Positions 17,030-24,862 of a DNA stretch of 64,000 bases are shown in pieces. This stretch comes from CAYRVX01 sp964427875 (GTDB lineage: Bacteria > Planctomycetota > Phycisphaerae > SM23-33), in assembly GCA_964427875.1 (NCBI GenBank), contig CAYRVX010000005.1:50450-114449 (forward strand). Direction: 5' to 3'. The translations under genes and the position numbers were made by a program. The notes under the pieces were generated by a model. The model did no database searches and had not been told where the DNA came from. It worked only from the letters and a program-made list of their open reading frames with translations. Position 1 is the stretch's first letter; the number at the start of each line of letters is the position of its first letter.

Positions 17030-18298
17030 TCAGAACTTCCACACCAGGTCCACCCGCGTGTCCACGGACTCCACGCCCTCCTGGGACCCGGCGATCCGCT
17101 GGCAGAGGAAGACCGTGCCGCCAAGGGTGAGGAAGTCGGTGAGGTTGTACGTGGCGCGGAGGACGTGGCCGCGAACGTTGGTGTGCCCGAAGTCCGAGTC
17201 GTTGAGGATGCCCGGCGTGCAGTACGTCTCGATGTAGGCGTACTTGTAGCCGACGGAGCAGTTGCCCTTCTTCTTGTTCTTGCCGACGGTCAGGCCGACG
17301 GCGAAGCCGTCATCCTGGCTTTCCTCGTCGCCGGAGGTCAGCTTGTTGGCGCAGTTGTGGACGTAATCCACGTACGCTGCCCACGGCAGGTCGAAGAGCC
17401 TGAAGGCGACCGTGTTGGTCAGGTTGATCATCTGGAATTCGCCGTTCGGGATGACGTCGGTGTGGTCGTAGTCATAGTACGAAGCGGCGAAGGTCCACTT
17501 GAGGCCCTTGACGACTTGCCAGCTCGTGCCGAGCTGGTAGAACATGAGGACGGCGTCATACTGGCTGTCGCTGGAGTAATCGTCCTCGCCGATGAAGTAG
17601 CCGGCGTTGATGAACGGCTCGATGGGGCCGAACGCCCTGGCGTATTGTGCCCAGAAGCCTTCCACGTTGACGTCGCTGTCCCAGATCAGGTCGGTGTGGA
17701 CGAACGGGACGCCCAGCTTGCCTCCCGCGATCGTCAGTCCCTCAATGGCCTTGGGCTTATACATCGCGTAGGCGCGGTCGATCCAGATCGCTTTCCTGTT
17801 GAACAGGCCCGTGAACGTCTGGTTCGTGCTCGTCGGATCGTCGTGGCTGTAATAGGGCGCATTGGAGCTGTCCCCGCTGGCCAGGCGGAAGCCGACCGTG
17901 AGCTGTTCGTCCAGCCACGTCTTGATGAGCCCGAACCGAAGGCGGAACCTCGCCCGGTTGCGGTTCTTCCTCCTCCTGGTGTCATTGCTGTCTTCGGCGC
18001 AAACGCCCTGATACCGCAGGCGCAAATCGCCGAAGAACTTCAGGTTGTCGAGCCAGGCCGGGCAGGCGGGCCGCTTGGCCGCATCGGCGGCCAGCTCCTT
18101 CGCCACCTTCGCCATCTCCAGCTTCATGTCCTGGGCCGCCCTGGCTTCGAGCTCCTCCAGGCGGCCCTGCTGCGCCTGGAGCCTGGCCTCGAGCGCGTCA
18201 ATGGCGGCTTCCATCTCTTCCATTTTCGCCGGGGTTGCGATGGTCGTCGCGCTGCAGATCACGACGCACGCAACGAGTAGCTGAAGGGGTGTTCTCAT
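17030..18298 (-). CDS. Putative outer-membrane porin, copy 1
   Basis: 422 residues. A signal peptide (MRTPLQLLVACVVICSAT) is followed by a coiled-coil stretch (25-75, MEEMEAAIDALEARLQAQQ). A beta-rich barrel follows, with aromatic-ended strands such as FFGDLRLRYQG, KWTFAASYYDYD and the C-terminal strand VDTRVDLVWKF ending in Phe, the usual outer-membrane assembly signal. It resembles the 'putative porin' family common in planctomycetes. AGGAG lies a few bases before ATG 18298. It is a close paralog of the next gene and was probably produced by tandem duplication. Solute specificity is unknown. It converges on the GGDEF gene. Confidence 0.85.
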   Translation of the reverse strand: MRTPLQLLVACVVICSATTIATPAKMEEMEAAIDALEARLQAQQGRLEELEARAAQDMKLEMAKVAKELAADAAKRPACPAWLDNLKFFGDLRLRYQGVCAEDSNDTRRRKNRNRARFRLRFGLIKTWLDEQLTVGFRLASGDSSNAPYYSHDDPTSTNQTFTGLFNRKAIWIDRAYAMYKPKAIEGLTIAGGKLGVPFVHTDLIWDSDVNVEGFWAQYARAFGPIEPFINAGYFIGEDDYSSDSQYDAVLMFYQLGTSWQVVKGLKWTFAASYYDYDHTDVIPNGEFQMINLTNTVAFRLFDLPWAAYVDYVHNCANKLTSGDEESQDDGFAVGLTVGKNKKKGNCSVGYKYAYIETYCTPGILNDSDFGHTNVRGHVLRATYNLTDFLTLGGTVFLCQRIAGSQEGVESVDTRVDLVWKF

Positions 18299-18389
18299 GC
18301 CGGACTCCTTTCCGGTTTCCTGGGGATGCCCAGCTCGCCAGCGCGATCGCGAGAATGCATCAACGTTCCGTCGTCATTGGCTTTGCGTT

Positions 18390-18435
18390 GGCTAGTATCG
18401 GCGCGATGAGCGGAAAGAGTTCAGCGAAAACTCCC
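18390..18435 (-). promoter_or_regulatory. Upstream element of porin copy 1 (shared with copy 2)
   Basis: On the minus strand this region reads CTGAAC ... CATCGCGCCGATACTAGCC, with a GATACT -10-like box. It aligns over about 45 bases with 20022-20067 upstream of the second porin (CATCGCACCGATAGTACGCC). Conservation outside the coding region and similar distance to the start (about 90 bases) support a promoter or operator. Confidence 0.55.
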
Positions 18436-18505
18436 CGACGGTGCGCTGCCGGTTTTCCTCCCGCCGGGGCCCGGCCGACGGTGATGGCACGTCTGGCAAA
18501 AGACG

Positions 18506-18539
18506 CCGGCCGCCCGCGGGAACTCGCGCGGGCGGCCGG
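18506..18539 (-). terminator. Terminator after porin copy 2
   Basis: A 13-bp perfect stem (CCGGCCGCCCGCG / CGCGGGCGGCCGG) with an 8-base loop, followed on the minus strand by CGTCTTTTGCC. It lies 57 bases past the stop of the copy 2 porin and before the promoter of copy 1. Confidence 0.7.
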
Positions 18540-18595
18540 ATGTGAATGAATCCGTCTCTGGTTGTTATGTCAGGTCTTCTCGACTGCCGGTCTTC

Positions 18596-19939
18596 TCAGA
18601 AGCACCAGGTCAGGTCGACGATCGAGGTGACCTCTTCGGCACCCGAGGTCTCACCCAGAGTGGCGGAATCGGAGATGTTCTGGAGCATGAAGATCGAGCC
18701 GCCGACGGTGAGGAAGTCGGTCAGGTTGTACGTGGCGCGGATGACGTGGCCCCTGGTGTTGGTGCCGTTGAAATCGACGTCGTTGAAGAAGAACGGCGTG
18801 GCGAACGCCTCGATGTAGGCGTACTTGTACCCGACGGACCAGTCGCCTTTCTTCTCGTTCTTGCCGACCTTTATGCCGACGGCGATGGCGTCATCCATGT
18901 TCTCGTCGTTCTCGACGGACATGCGGTTCTCGCAGTTGTGGACGTAGTCGACGTACGCCTCGAACGGCAGCTTGAACAGCTTGAACTCGACCTTGTTCGT
19001 GAAGTTGATCATCTCGTACGCCAGCGACTGCGGCCCGTAGTAATCCGGGTCGCTGGGCGCCACGACCTGGATTGCCGCGTGGGTGTGGTCGAAGTCGTAG
19101 TACGAGGCGGCAAACGTCCACTTGACGTCCTTGGTGATCTTCCAGTTCATGCCGACCTGGTAGAACATCAGGATCGTGTCGTAGAAATCGTCTGTACCGC
19201 CGGTCCAGCTATCGCCCGTGAGGTTCTCGTAGGCGATGAAGTAGCCGCCGTTGACGAACGGCTCGACCGGGCCGAACGCCCTGGAGTACTGTGCCCAGAA
19301 GCCTTCGGCGTTGATGTCCTCATCCCAGATCATGTCCGTGTGGACGAACGGGATGCCCAGCTTGCCGCCGGCGACCACCAGGCCGGGGAGGGCCTTCGGC
19401 TTGTAGATCGCGTACGCGCGATCGATCCAGATGCTCTTCCTGCTGAACAGGCCGGTGAAGGTCTGGTCCGTTACCCTCGGGTCGTCGTCCCAATACGGGG
19501 CATCTTCCTCCTCCCCGCTGGCCAGGCGGAAGCCCACCGTGAGCTGTTCGTCCAGCCAGGTCTTGATGAACCCGAATCGCAGGCGGAACTGCACGCGGTT
19601 GCGGTCCTTCGATCGCCTGGTGTCGTCGAGGTCGTCGGCGCAGTCGTTGCGATAGCGCAGGCGGAAGTCCCCGGAGAACGTCAGGTTGTCCAGCCAGGCG
19701 GGCGTGGCGGACTGTTTCGCCGCGTCGGCGGCCAGCTCCCTGGCCACCTTCGCCATCTCCAGCCTCATGTCCTGGGCCACCCTGGTCTCGATCTGGTCCA
19801 GGCGGCTCTGCTGCGCTTCGAGCTTGGTCTTCAGGGCGTCGATGGTGGATTTCATCTCTTCCATCGTCGCCGGGGCGGCCAGGGCCGTTGCGCTGTAGAG
19901 CACGACGAGTGCTACAACTAGCTTCAGGCATTTTCTCAT
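18596..19939 (-). CDS. Putative outer-membrane porin, copy 2
   Basis: 447 residues from ATG 19939; a frame reaching 19990 exists, but AAGGAG lies just before 19939 and MRKCLKLVVALVVLYSATALA is a good signal peptide. The coiled-coil segment (MEEMKSTIDALKTKLEAQQ) and the beta-barrel follow the plan of copy 1, with long shared stretches (TWLDEQLTVGFRLASG, RAFGPVEPF). It ends IVDLTWCF, where copy 1 ends VDLVWKF. Loops differ most (for example a longer insert near 300). Two slightly different porins with the same upstream element suggest duplicated regulation with diverging solute selectivity. Confidence 0.85.
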   Translation of the reverse strand: MRKCLKLVVALVVLYSATALAAPATMEEMKSTIDALKTKLEAQQSRLDQIETRVAQDMRLEMAKVARELAADAAKQSATPAWLDNLTFSGDFRLRYRNDCADDLDDTRRSKDRNRVQFRLRFGFIKTWLDEQLTVGFRLASGEEEDAPYWDDDPRVTDQTFTGLFSRKSIWIDRAYAIYKPKALPGLVVAGGKLGIPFVHTDMIWDEDINAEGFWAQYSRAFGPVEPFVNGGYFIAYENLTGDSWTGGTDDFYDTILMFYQVGMNWKITKDVKWTFAASYYDFDHTHAAIQVVAPSDPDYYGPQSLAYEMINFTNKVEFKLFKLPFEAYVDYVHNCENRMSVENDENMDDAIAVGIKVGKNEKKGDWSVGYKYAYIEAFATPFFFNDVDFNGTNTRGHVIRATYNLTDFLTVGGSIFMLQNISDSATLGETSGAEEVTSIVDLTWCF

Positions 19940-20021
19940 TTGAGACTCCTTTCCCATTTCACAGGGATTCCAGTTCCCAGGTCCTGTCACTAAGACCTAT
20001 TGACGTTGAGCACTGACGTTT

Positions 20022-20067
20022 GGCGTACTATCGGTGCGATGGCCTGAAAAAGTCCAGAGAAAATTAT
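20022..20067 (-). promoter_or_regulatory. Upstream element of porin copy 2
   Basis: Minus-strand CTGGAC ... CATCGCACCGATAGTACGCC, matching the element before copy 1 base by base over most of 45 positions. GATAGT is a -10-like box about 85 bases before ATG 19939. The AT-rich 160 bases beyond it contain no gene that I can support. Confidence 0.55.
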
Positions 20068-20229
20068 GGGAAAATTTACGGTTTTTTAAACCCTCCCGTC
20101 CCTGCGAAAGCAACGCCCCGAACTTAGCGGCCCAGTTCGCCCGGACCGCGGGCGTGGAGAGCCCCGCCGACGACGTGCCGGATCCGTTCAACCCCCACGG
20201 GCGCAGCGTCCGCCCTGTTCCTGCACGTG

Positions 20230-20571
20230 CTATTCCTCCAACCCCACCACCGAGGTGACGAACGTGTGCTGCTGGTACTGGTGGTCGAGCCGCTGGTAGG
20301 TGCCGCGGATCCGCCCCAGCTCGCCCCACGCGTAGAAGCCGAAGACCGGCACGTTTGCCCCCAGGGCCGGCAGGATCGCCTCGGTCACCTCGTCGCCGCC
20401 GCCGGCGAGGCACTTGACCTTCGTGCCCTTGACCACCGGCGAGACGAATCGCAACGACCCCGGAGGGGCGTCGGCCTTCCGGCCGTCCTTGTCCTTGCCG
20501 TCGGCGTCCACCCAGTTCAGGATCATCCGCAAGTACACCTTCTGAGGCGAGATGGTCACGCCGATGGGGTG
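20230..20571 (-). pseudogene. C-terminal fragment of a FIST-domain protein
   Basis: The minus-strand frame ending at 20230 reads HPIGVT ... VVKGTKVKCLAGG ... VPVFGFYAWGELG ... TFVTSVVGLEE, which is the FIST C-terminal domain (a small-ligand sensory domain) from its first strand to the natural stop. The FIST N-terminal half is absent. Upstream of about 20571 the sequence switches to an aldehyde-dehydrogenase N-terminus in another frame. No start codon with a ribosome site serves this frame, so I treat it as a remnant. Confidence 0.65.
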
Positions 20572-20627
20572 ACCACGTCGATGGTGCCGCCGGAGTCGGC
20601 CTGGCACCACCGCCCGTCAATGTACAT
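20562..20627 (-). pseudogene. N-terminal fragment of an aldehyde dehydrogenase
   Basis: From ATG 20627 the frame reads MYIDGRWCQADSGGTIDVV and then stops at 20556. This is the standard first strand pair of aldehyde dehydrogenases (YIDGxW ... G.TIDVVNP). Only about 20 codons remain before the sequence becomes FIST C-terminus in a different frame, so a deletion or rearrangement joined two unrelated genes. Confidence 0.5.
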
Positions 20628-20679
20628 CGACCCGCGAAGCTCACCGGCCGACCTCGACGGAAAAGAATATATACCGCAG

Positions 20680-20720
20680 TCTATTTTTCCCTTGCAGGAA
20701 TATAGACAATGGTCTATATT
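20680..20720. promoter_or_regulatory. Operator-like palindrome with three half-sites
   Basis: AATATAGAC (20699-20707), AATG, GTCTATATT (20712-20720) is a perfect 9-bp inverted repeat with a 4-base centre. A further GTCTAT half-site sits at 20680-20685. It overlaps the spacer and -10 box of the predicted promoter of the dockerin gene, the classic position for a repressor. Confidence 0.55.
20692..20720 (+). promoter_or_regulatory. Predicted promoter of the dockerin protein gene
   Basis: TTGCAG (20692-20697), a 17-base spacer and TATATT (20715-20720). It lies in an AT-rich island about 105 bases upstream of the ATG at 20833, leaving a long untranslated leader. Confidence 0.5.
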
Positions 20721-20832
20721 GTATTCCGTCGGAAGCGCTCTTACAGCACGAGTGCCAAGCGGGCACGGCTGTTGAGACAGTGACGGTTGCCTGGATGTGT
20801 TTGCCGCAGTTTCTCGCTGCGAGGAGATAGCC

Positions 20833-21963
20833 ATGAACGGGAAGTTGAACCGCCACGAAAAGCCGCAGTTGGAGGGCCTCGAGCCCAGACTGCTGCTCAG
20901 CGCGAGTAGTCTGGCGTCGGAACCTGTCGGCGTCGAGCCCGCCGCCGCGCCGATGGCGGCCGTGGAAACGAACGTCTCGGACGCGCCCGACACCGAGGGG
21001 CTGGACCTCACCGGCGGCGGCGATGCCCCGGCCGGGGCGGGCGCCGACGTGGACCCGCCGACGATCGACGCCTGGTACAGTGCGGCCCAGCACGGCAACG
21101 GCGTCGGCCAGGTGCTCCTGGAGATGCCCGACGACGGCGCGTTCAGCGACCCGAGGATCCACGCGGTGGTCAATCGGCTCCTGATCGCCTTCTCCGAGCC
21201 GATCGATCCGCGCGGCTTCACTCGCGACTCGGTCCGGATCGCCGGCCGAGACGCCGGAAACCTGCCCGTGGACCTCTCGGAGACCACCATCACCACCCAA
21301 ACGGACGAGCAAGACACCGTGGGCATCATCCACTTCGGCCCCGTCCTGCCGGACGCCGCCCGGTACCTGGTGCGTCTCGAGGGCGTCACGGATGCGGCGG
21401 GCAACCCGCTGGCCGGCGACAACGACCGCGTCTTCACGGCGCTGGGGGGCGACGCCAACGGCGATCTCCGCGTGAACGCCATCGACTTGTCGTACATCTG
21501 GGCGCGCCGGACGAACGAGATTGACGGCGTCTCGCCCGAGCAGACCCGCGCCGACGTCACCGGCGACGGCCGCGTCAATGCGATCGACCTGTCGGCCACG
21601 TGGCCCAGGCGCGGCTCGGACATGCAGGACGTCGGCGACCCGGAGCTTGGCGACCTGCCGGGCGAGGCGGCTGCGTCGCTTCCGGCCCCGCCCGCGGGGC
21701 TCGCCGGGCCGCTTGCCGTCGGGGACGTAGCGAGCGCGGAGCCCACAAGCCCGTTGGTCCCGGCAGCCGTCGATCCCGTCGAGGCCGGGTCTATCCTGCC
21801 GCCCCTGCCCCAGCCGGCCGAGCCGGTGGACGTCCTCGTCGTCGCGCCGGGCGAGGCGCAGGCGGCGGATGGCGAGACCTCCTCCTCCGGCGCCGCGGCC
21901 CTCGACGCGGGCCTGGTGGATGTCCTTGAGGCCGCCCTGCCGGTGATCCCGCTGGGCGGATGA
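20833..21963 (+). CDS. Secreted dockerin protein with LEPR motif and SbsA-like Ig domain
   Basis: 376 residues from ATG 20833, six bases after GAGGAG. The N-terminus NRHEKPQLEGLEPRLLLSAS is the planctomycete LEPR-type export/sorting motif, close to the start and without an ordinary signal peptide. Residues 100-200 form a Big_5/SbsA-like Ig domain (AFSEPIDPRGFTRDSVRIAG ... YLVRLEGVTDAAGNPLAGD). Two type-I dockerin repeats follow, GDANGDLRVNAIDLSYIWARR and RADVTGDGRVNAIDLSATW, each with a calcium loop. A long acidic Ala/Pro-rich tail ends the protein. Dockerins bind cohesins or act as calcium-stabilised modules; no cohesin is nearby. A small secreted protein follows and may be co-expressed. Confidence 0.85.
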   Translation: MNGKLNRHEKPQLEGLEPRLLLSASSLASEPVGVEPAAAPMAAVETNVSDAPDTEGLDLTGGGDAPAGAGADVDPPTIDAWYSAAQHGNGVGQVLLEMPDDGAFSDPRIHAVVNRLLIAFSEPIDPRGFTRDSVRIAGRDAGNLPVDLSETTITTQTDEQDTVGIIHFGPVLPDAARYLVRLEGVTDAAGNPLAGDNDRVFTALGGDANGDLRVNAIDLSYIWARRTNEIDGVSPEQTRADVTGDGRVNAIDLSATWPRRGSDMQDVGDPELGDLPGEAAASLPAPPAGLAGPLAVGDVASAEPTSPLVPAAVDPVEAGSILPPLPQPAEPVDVLVVAPGEAQAADGETSSSGAAALDAGLVDVLEAALPVIPLGG

Positions 21964-22108
21964 GCTTTTGTGCATCGGCCCAAAGCCGCCGTGCGGCGGC
22001 ATGAGAAGCAAGGAAGTTCCGTTCCGCCGATCACCTCCATGTGTGTTGCGGCGCGCGGCGCCGCGGGAGGCGGCCGGGTGAGAACGGATGTTCAGTAGGA
22101 GTTGTGCC

Positions 22109-22495
22109 ATGAAGAGATTCCTGATGCCTGTCCTGGTCCTCTGTCTTGCCGTGGGCTTTCTGGCGGCCGAGGCGCTGTCCGAACGCGGCGACCGCGATGC
22201 CGGCGGCGTGGCGATCGTCGTCTCCCCCCACACGCTGGTGCTCAGTGCCCCCGCCGCCTGGGTCAGCGTGCATACGAACGTGCCCTTCGGCGCGGTCGAC
22301 CGCTCCACGCTCGAGCTCAACGGGATCCCCGTGGCGTGGACCAAGGCCGACTCCAGGGGCAATCTCGTAGCCAAGTTCCACACGGACGAGATCAAGGCCA
22401 TCGTGGAGCTCGGCGAGGTGACCCTGACGCTGACGGGCGAGATGCTGGACGGCCGGCTCATCGACGCGTCGGACACGATCACCGTGAAGGAGTGA
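22109..22495 (+). CDS. Small secreted protein, one beta-sandwich-like domain
   Basis: 128 residues from ATG 22109 (AGGAG nine bases before). A signal peptide (MKRFLMPVLVLCLAVGFLAAEA) is followed by about 100 residues of alternating strands (VAIVVSPHTLVLSAPAAWVSVHT, VTLTLTGEMLDGRLIDASDTITV), resembling a single Ig-like or cohesin-like sandwich. No family was recognised. It lies 145 bases after the dockerin gene on the same strand. A hairpin whose stem contains the last codons (22484-22529) may act in termination or stability. Confidence 0.65.
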   Translation: MKRFLMPVLVLCLAVGFLAAEALSERGDRDAGGVAIVVSPHTLVLSAPAAWVSVHTNVPFGAVDRSTLELNGIPVAWTKADSRGNLVAKFHTDEIKAIVELGEVTLTLTGEMLDGRLIDASDTITVKE

Positions 22496-22529
22496 CCCTC
22501 GGGAGTCAGGGTGGAGGGGCCTCCTTCAC
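22484..22529 (+). other. Nested hairpin across the stop codon
   Basis: GTGAAGGAG (22484-22492) pairs with CTCCTTCAC (22521-22529), with ACCCT/AGGGT pairing inside. The stem includes the last two sense codons, and the stop codon (TGA, 22493-22495) lies just inside it. There is no U-run, so this is a possible 3' stabiliser rather than a terminator. Confidence 0.45.
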
Positions 22530-22552
22530 GTTCAATTGCCTGTCTCGAGTGA

Positions 22553-22590
22553 GCCGGCGGGGAGGACGCAGCCGCGTCCTCCCCGCCGGC
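22553..22590. terminator. Long perfect hairpin, terminator-like
   Basis: A 17-bp perfect stem starting GCCGGCGGGGAGGACGC with loop AGCC. It sits between the small secreted protein gene and the ACT gene. No U-run follows on either strand, so it may be a factor-dependent terminator or a mobile palindrome. Confidence 0.5.
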
Positions 22591-22638
22591 CGGCATATTG
22601 GCCCCGCACGGCTCGCCCCTTCCGGCGCCCGGACACGG

Positions 22639-22667
22639 TTGATTCGCGCGGCATACCCCCCTATGAT
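22639..22667 (+). promoter_or_regulatory. Predicted promoter of the ACT-domain gene
   Basis: TTGATT (22639-22644), a 17-base spacer and TATGAT (22662-22667), about 60 bases before ATG 22729. Confidence 0.55.
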
Positions 22668-22728
22668 TATGTGCGCGGCGACGTTCCAGCCAGAAGCGTG
22701 TCCTGTTACCGGGGAAGGAGATCATATC

Positions 22729-23115
22729 ATGGCCGAGATCTGCAAGCAGTGCGTGGCGGAAGTTCCGAACAAGGTCGGCCGGCTGGCCGAGGTCACCGAC
22801 AAGATCAAGGAGGCGGGCGTCAACATCCGCGCGATCTGTGCGTGGGTCGAGGGCGAACGCGGCAAGCTCCTGCTCGTGGCCGAGGACCCCGAGAAGGCCT
22901 GCCAGTGCATCTCCGAGGTCTGCGAGAAGTGCGAGTGGTCCGAGGTCGTCTGCGTGAAGGTCGCCAACGAGCCCGGCGCGCTCAACGTCATCGCGCGCAA
23001 GCTGGCCGACGCGGAGATCGGGATCAACATGGTCCAGGCCACCGCCGGCGACGCGGAAGAGGCCGTGGTCATCCTGGACACCACCGACAACGCCAAGGCC
23101 GCCGAGATCCTCTAG
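22729..23115 (+). CDS. Tandem ACT-domain protein
   Basis: 128 residues, two ACT domains and nothing else: AEVPNKVGRLAEVTDKIKEAGVNIRAI at 9-35 and KVANEPGALNVIARKLADAEIGINMV at 77-102. The P-x-x-L/G-x-L turn of the ligand site is present in both halves. Stand-alone ACT pairs usually bind amino acids and regulate a partner enzyme; no amino-acid enzyme is adjacent, so the partner is unknown. The first domain is Cys-rich (CKQC, CQC, CEKC), which is unusual. GGGGAAGGAG lies eight bases before the ATG and a good promoter precedes it. Confidence 0.85.
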   Translation: MAEICKQCVAEVPNKVGRLAEVTDKIKEAGVNIRAICAWVEGERGKLLLVAEDPEKACQCISEVCEKCEWSEVVCVKVANEPGALNVIARKLADAEIGINMVQATAGDAEEAVVILDTTDNAKAAEIL

Positions 23116-23164
23116 CGGGACCGCACGCCACAGAGGCACGGAGGCCCGGAGGTGTCCGGGAGCG

Positions 23165-24715
23165 TTACTGCTTCGCGCGGCCCGGCCGCCTCACGGCCGC
23201 CAGGCGGGGGTCGGCCAGGTCCAGGCGGTACATGATCTGGTTGTAGTCGTACCGCGGCGTGGGCGTCTTCGTGGCCGAGAACGTGTGGGAATACGTGCCC
23301 TCGAAGTAGATGATCCGCCCGCCGCGCTGATCGAAGAACGCGTGGTGGACCGGGTTGTAGAACGAGTAGTGGTCGTGCGTGACGATCTTCCGCGCCGAGA
23401 CCCAGGGCCCTTCCGGAGCGTCGGCCTCGGCGTACCAGACCTCCCCCAGGTAGCTCGTGCCCCCGGCCTGGTTGCAGACCATGATCCACCGCTTGCGGAA
23501 GGCGTTCCAGCGGACCGAGCCGCGGTGGGGGTGAACGGCCTTGCCGCTCTCCACGTCGCGCAGCCGGATCCACGCCTCGGCGGGCTTGATCTTGCCGGCC
23601 CTGACGAGCTCCTCCTGCCGGAAGGCGTCGAGGGCGGCGGTGTCGGCCTTCCACGACCAGAGAAGCCGCCCGCCGGCGCCGCGGTCGAGCTGCGGTGACT
23701 TCCTGTCGTATCCGCTGCCGGGGGCGAGGGGCGTGAAGGCCTCGTAGCTCTTGAGATTCAGAACGCACTCCCAATCCGCCTTCACCCGGACCAGCGGATA
23801 GGCCGACGGCGTGAAGTAGTAATACGGCTGGCCGCCAACCGTCACGCGCAGCGGCTGGCCCGCCGGCTCGAGGCGCGAGCCCATCCTGAACTTCACCAGC
23901 CGCTCGAACGTCTGGGTCTCGTCGTTGAAGACGACCATGCCGTGCTCGAGGCGCTCAGAGAGGCTCTTCATCCGGCAGTAGTGGCCCAGCAGGCGCTCGC
24001 GGTCGGACTTGTCCTTCAGCGTCATCACCGCATCCACCCAGATCATCCCCGGACCGCCCAGCGGGGCCATCTTCCTGCTGAAGCCTTCCTTGTCGACGAA
24101 GTAGGCCAGGTCGATGCCGGCGTTGGGGTCCAGCCCGCCCTTGCCGGGCGGCCTCGACGTGGCCCCCGACATGGCGAAGTGCCCCAGCGGGTAGCTCTCC
24201 CGGGCCGTGTCGCCCCAGAACCAGTGGATCCTGCCGCGATGAATGGCCGCCTGGGTCGAGTCCTGCCCGAGCACGCGGCCATTCAGCAGCGGCTCCCTGA
24301 TCGGCGCGCGCCGCCCGACGAGGATGCTGTCGCGGTAGATCCCCTGCCCGGTGATGCGGTAGAGGCGATCGGCGATGTTCTTCCGGCGGAGCTTGAGGCG
24401 CGCCGTCCCGCCCGGCGTCGTCCGCAGCCTCCTGCCGCGGAAGCCGAAGCCATCCTTGGGAAACTCGTACCCGTGGCTGCTGACGTGGAAGAACACGTCG
24501 CGGTCCATCAGCCCCGGCTCGTGGAAGGCAACCAGCCCGCCGCTGTCGGTGTAGCAGCGGATGTTGTTGGTCGTTCGCAGCTCGACGAGCGGCACGCCGC
24601 GCCCGGTGCGGTCGTCGACGACCTCGATGGTGAAGTACGGCCCGGCGGCGAGCGCGGCGCGGCAGGTGAGCAGCGACAACAGCGGCGCGAGTAGAAGACT
24701 GCACCGCGGCGACAC
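23165..24715 (-). CDS. Secreted beta-propeller-like protein of unknown function
   Basis: About 516 residues from GTG 24715, which gives a clean signal peptide (MSPRCSLLLAPLLSLLTCRAALA) with GGAG upstream. An in-frame ATG at 24862 is the alternative but would add about 50 residues encoded by a palindromic element. The mature part starts with an Ig-like carboxypeptidase-regulatory-like stretch (FTIEVVDDRTGRGVPLVELRT, about 25-110). It then resembles five-bladed glycosidase-like propellers, with repeated Trp/Tyr-rich strands (HWFWGDTARE, RWIMVCNQAG, GEVWYAEADAPEGPW, IIYFEGTYSHTF). That assignment is by pattern only; no catalytic residues are claimed. It ends 49 bases after the convergent ACT gene. 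Confidence 0.65.
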   Translation of the reverse strand: MSPRCSLLLAPLLSLLTCRAALAAGPYFTIEVVDDRTGRGVPLVELRTTNNIRCYTDSGGLVAFHEPGLMDRDVFFHVSSHGYEFPKDGFGFRGRRLRTTPGGTARLKLRRKNIADRLYRITGQGIYRDSILVGRRAPIREPLLNGRVLGQDSTQAAIHRGRIHWFWGDTARESYPLGHFAMSGATSRPPGKGGLDPNAGIDLAYFVDKEGFSRKMAPLGGPGMIWVDAVMTLKDKSDRERLLGHYCRMKSLSERLEHGMVVFNDETQTFERLVKFRMGSRLEPAGQPLRVTVGGQPYYYFTPSAYPLVRVKADWECVLNLKSYEAFTPLAPGSGYDRKSPQLDRGAGGRLLWSWKADTAALDAFRQEELVRAGKIKPAEAWIRLRDVESGKAVHPHRGSVRWNAFRKRWIMVCNQAGGTSYLGEVWYAEADAPEGPWVSARKIVTHDHYSFYNPVHHAFFDQRGGRIIYFEGTYSHTFSATKTPTPRYDYNQIMYRLDLADPRLAAVRRPGRAKQ

Positions 24716-24810
24716 GCCGCGGCTCCGCCCCAATGCGGGGAGGACGTCGCGGGTGCGACCGACGACGTCCTCTTGCAGACGCGAGGGAGCCGCGGCGTGT
24801 CGCCGCGGTG
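24702..24810. repeat. Nested palindromic element at the 5' end of a gene
   Basis: Two perfect 25-bp arms (24702-24726, starting CACCGCGGCGACACG, and 24786-24810) enclose a second inverted repeat, GAGGACGTCG (24740-24749) and CGACGTCCTC (24763-24772). The left arm carries the likely GTG start and ribosome site of the gene at 23165-24715. It looks like a MITE- or REP-type insertion. Confidence 0.75.
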
Positions 24811-24862
24811 TCGTTTTGCTGTTAAGGACCAATGCCCAAACTCCTGCCGCCGTCACTTCCAC

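Noticed and set aside
20641..23139. 832-codon minus-strand frame over the dockerin and ACT genes
   Set aside because: No recognisable motif, opposite to well-supported genes, and typical of antisense frames at this GC content.
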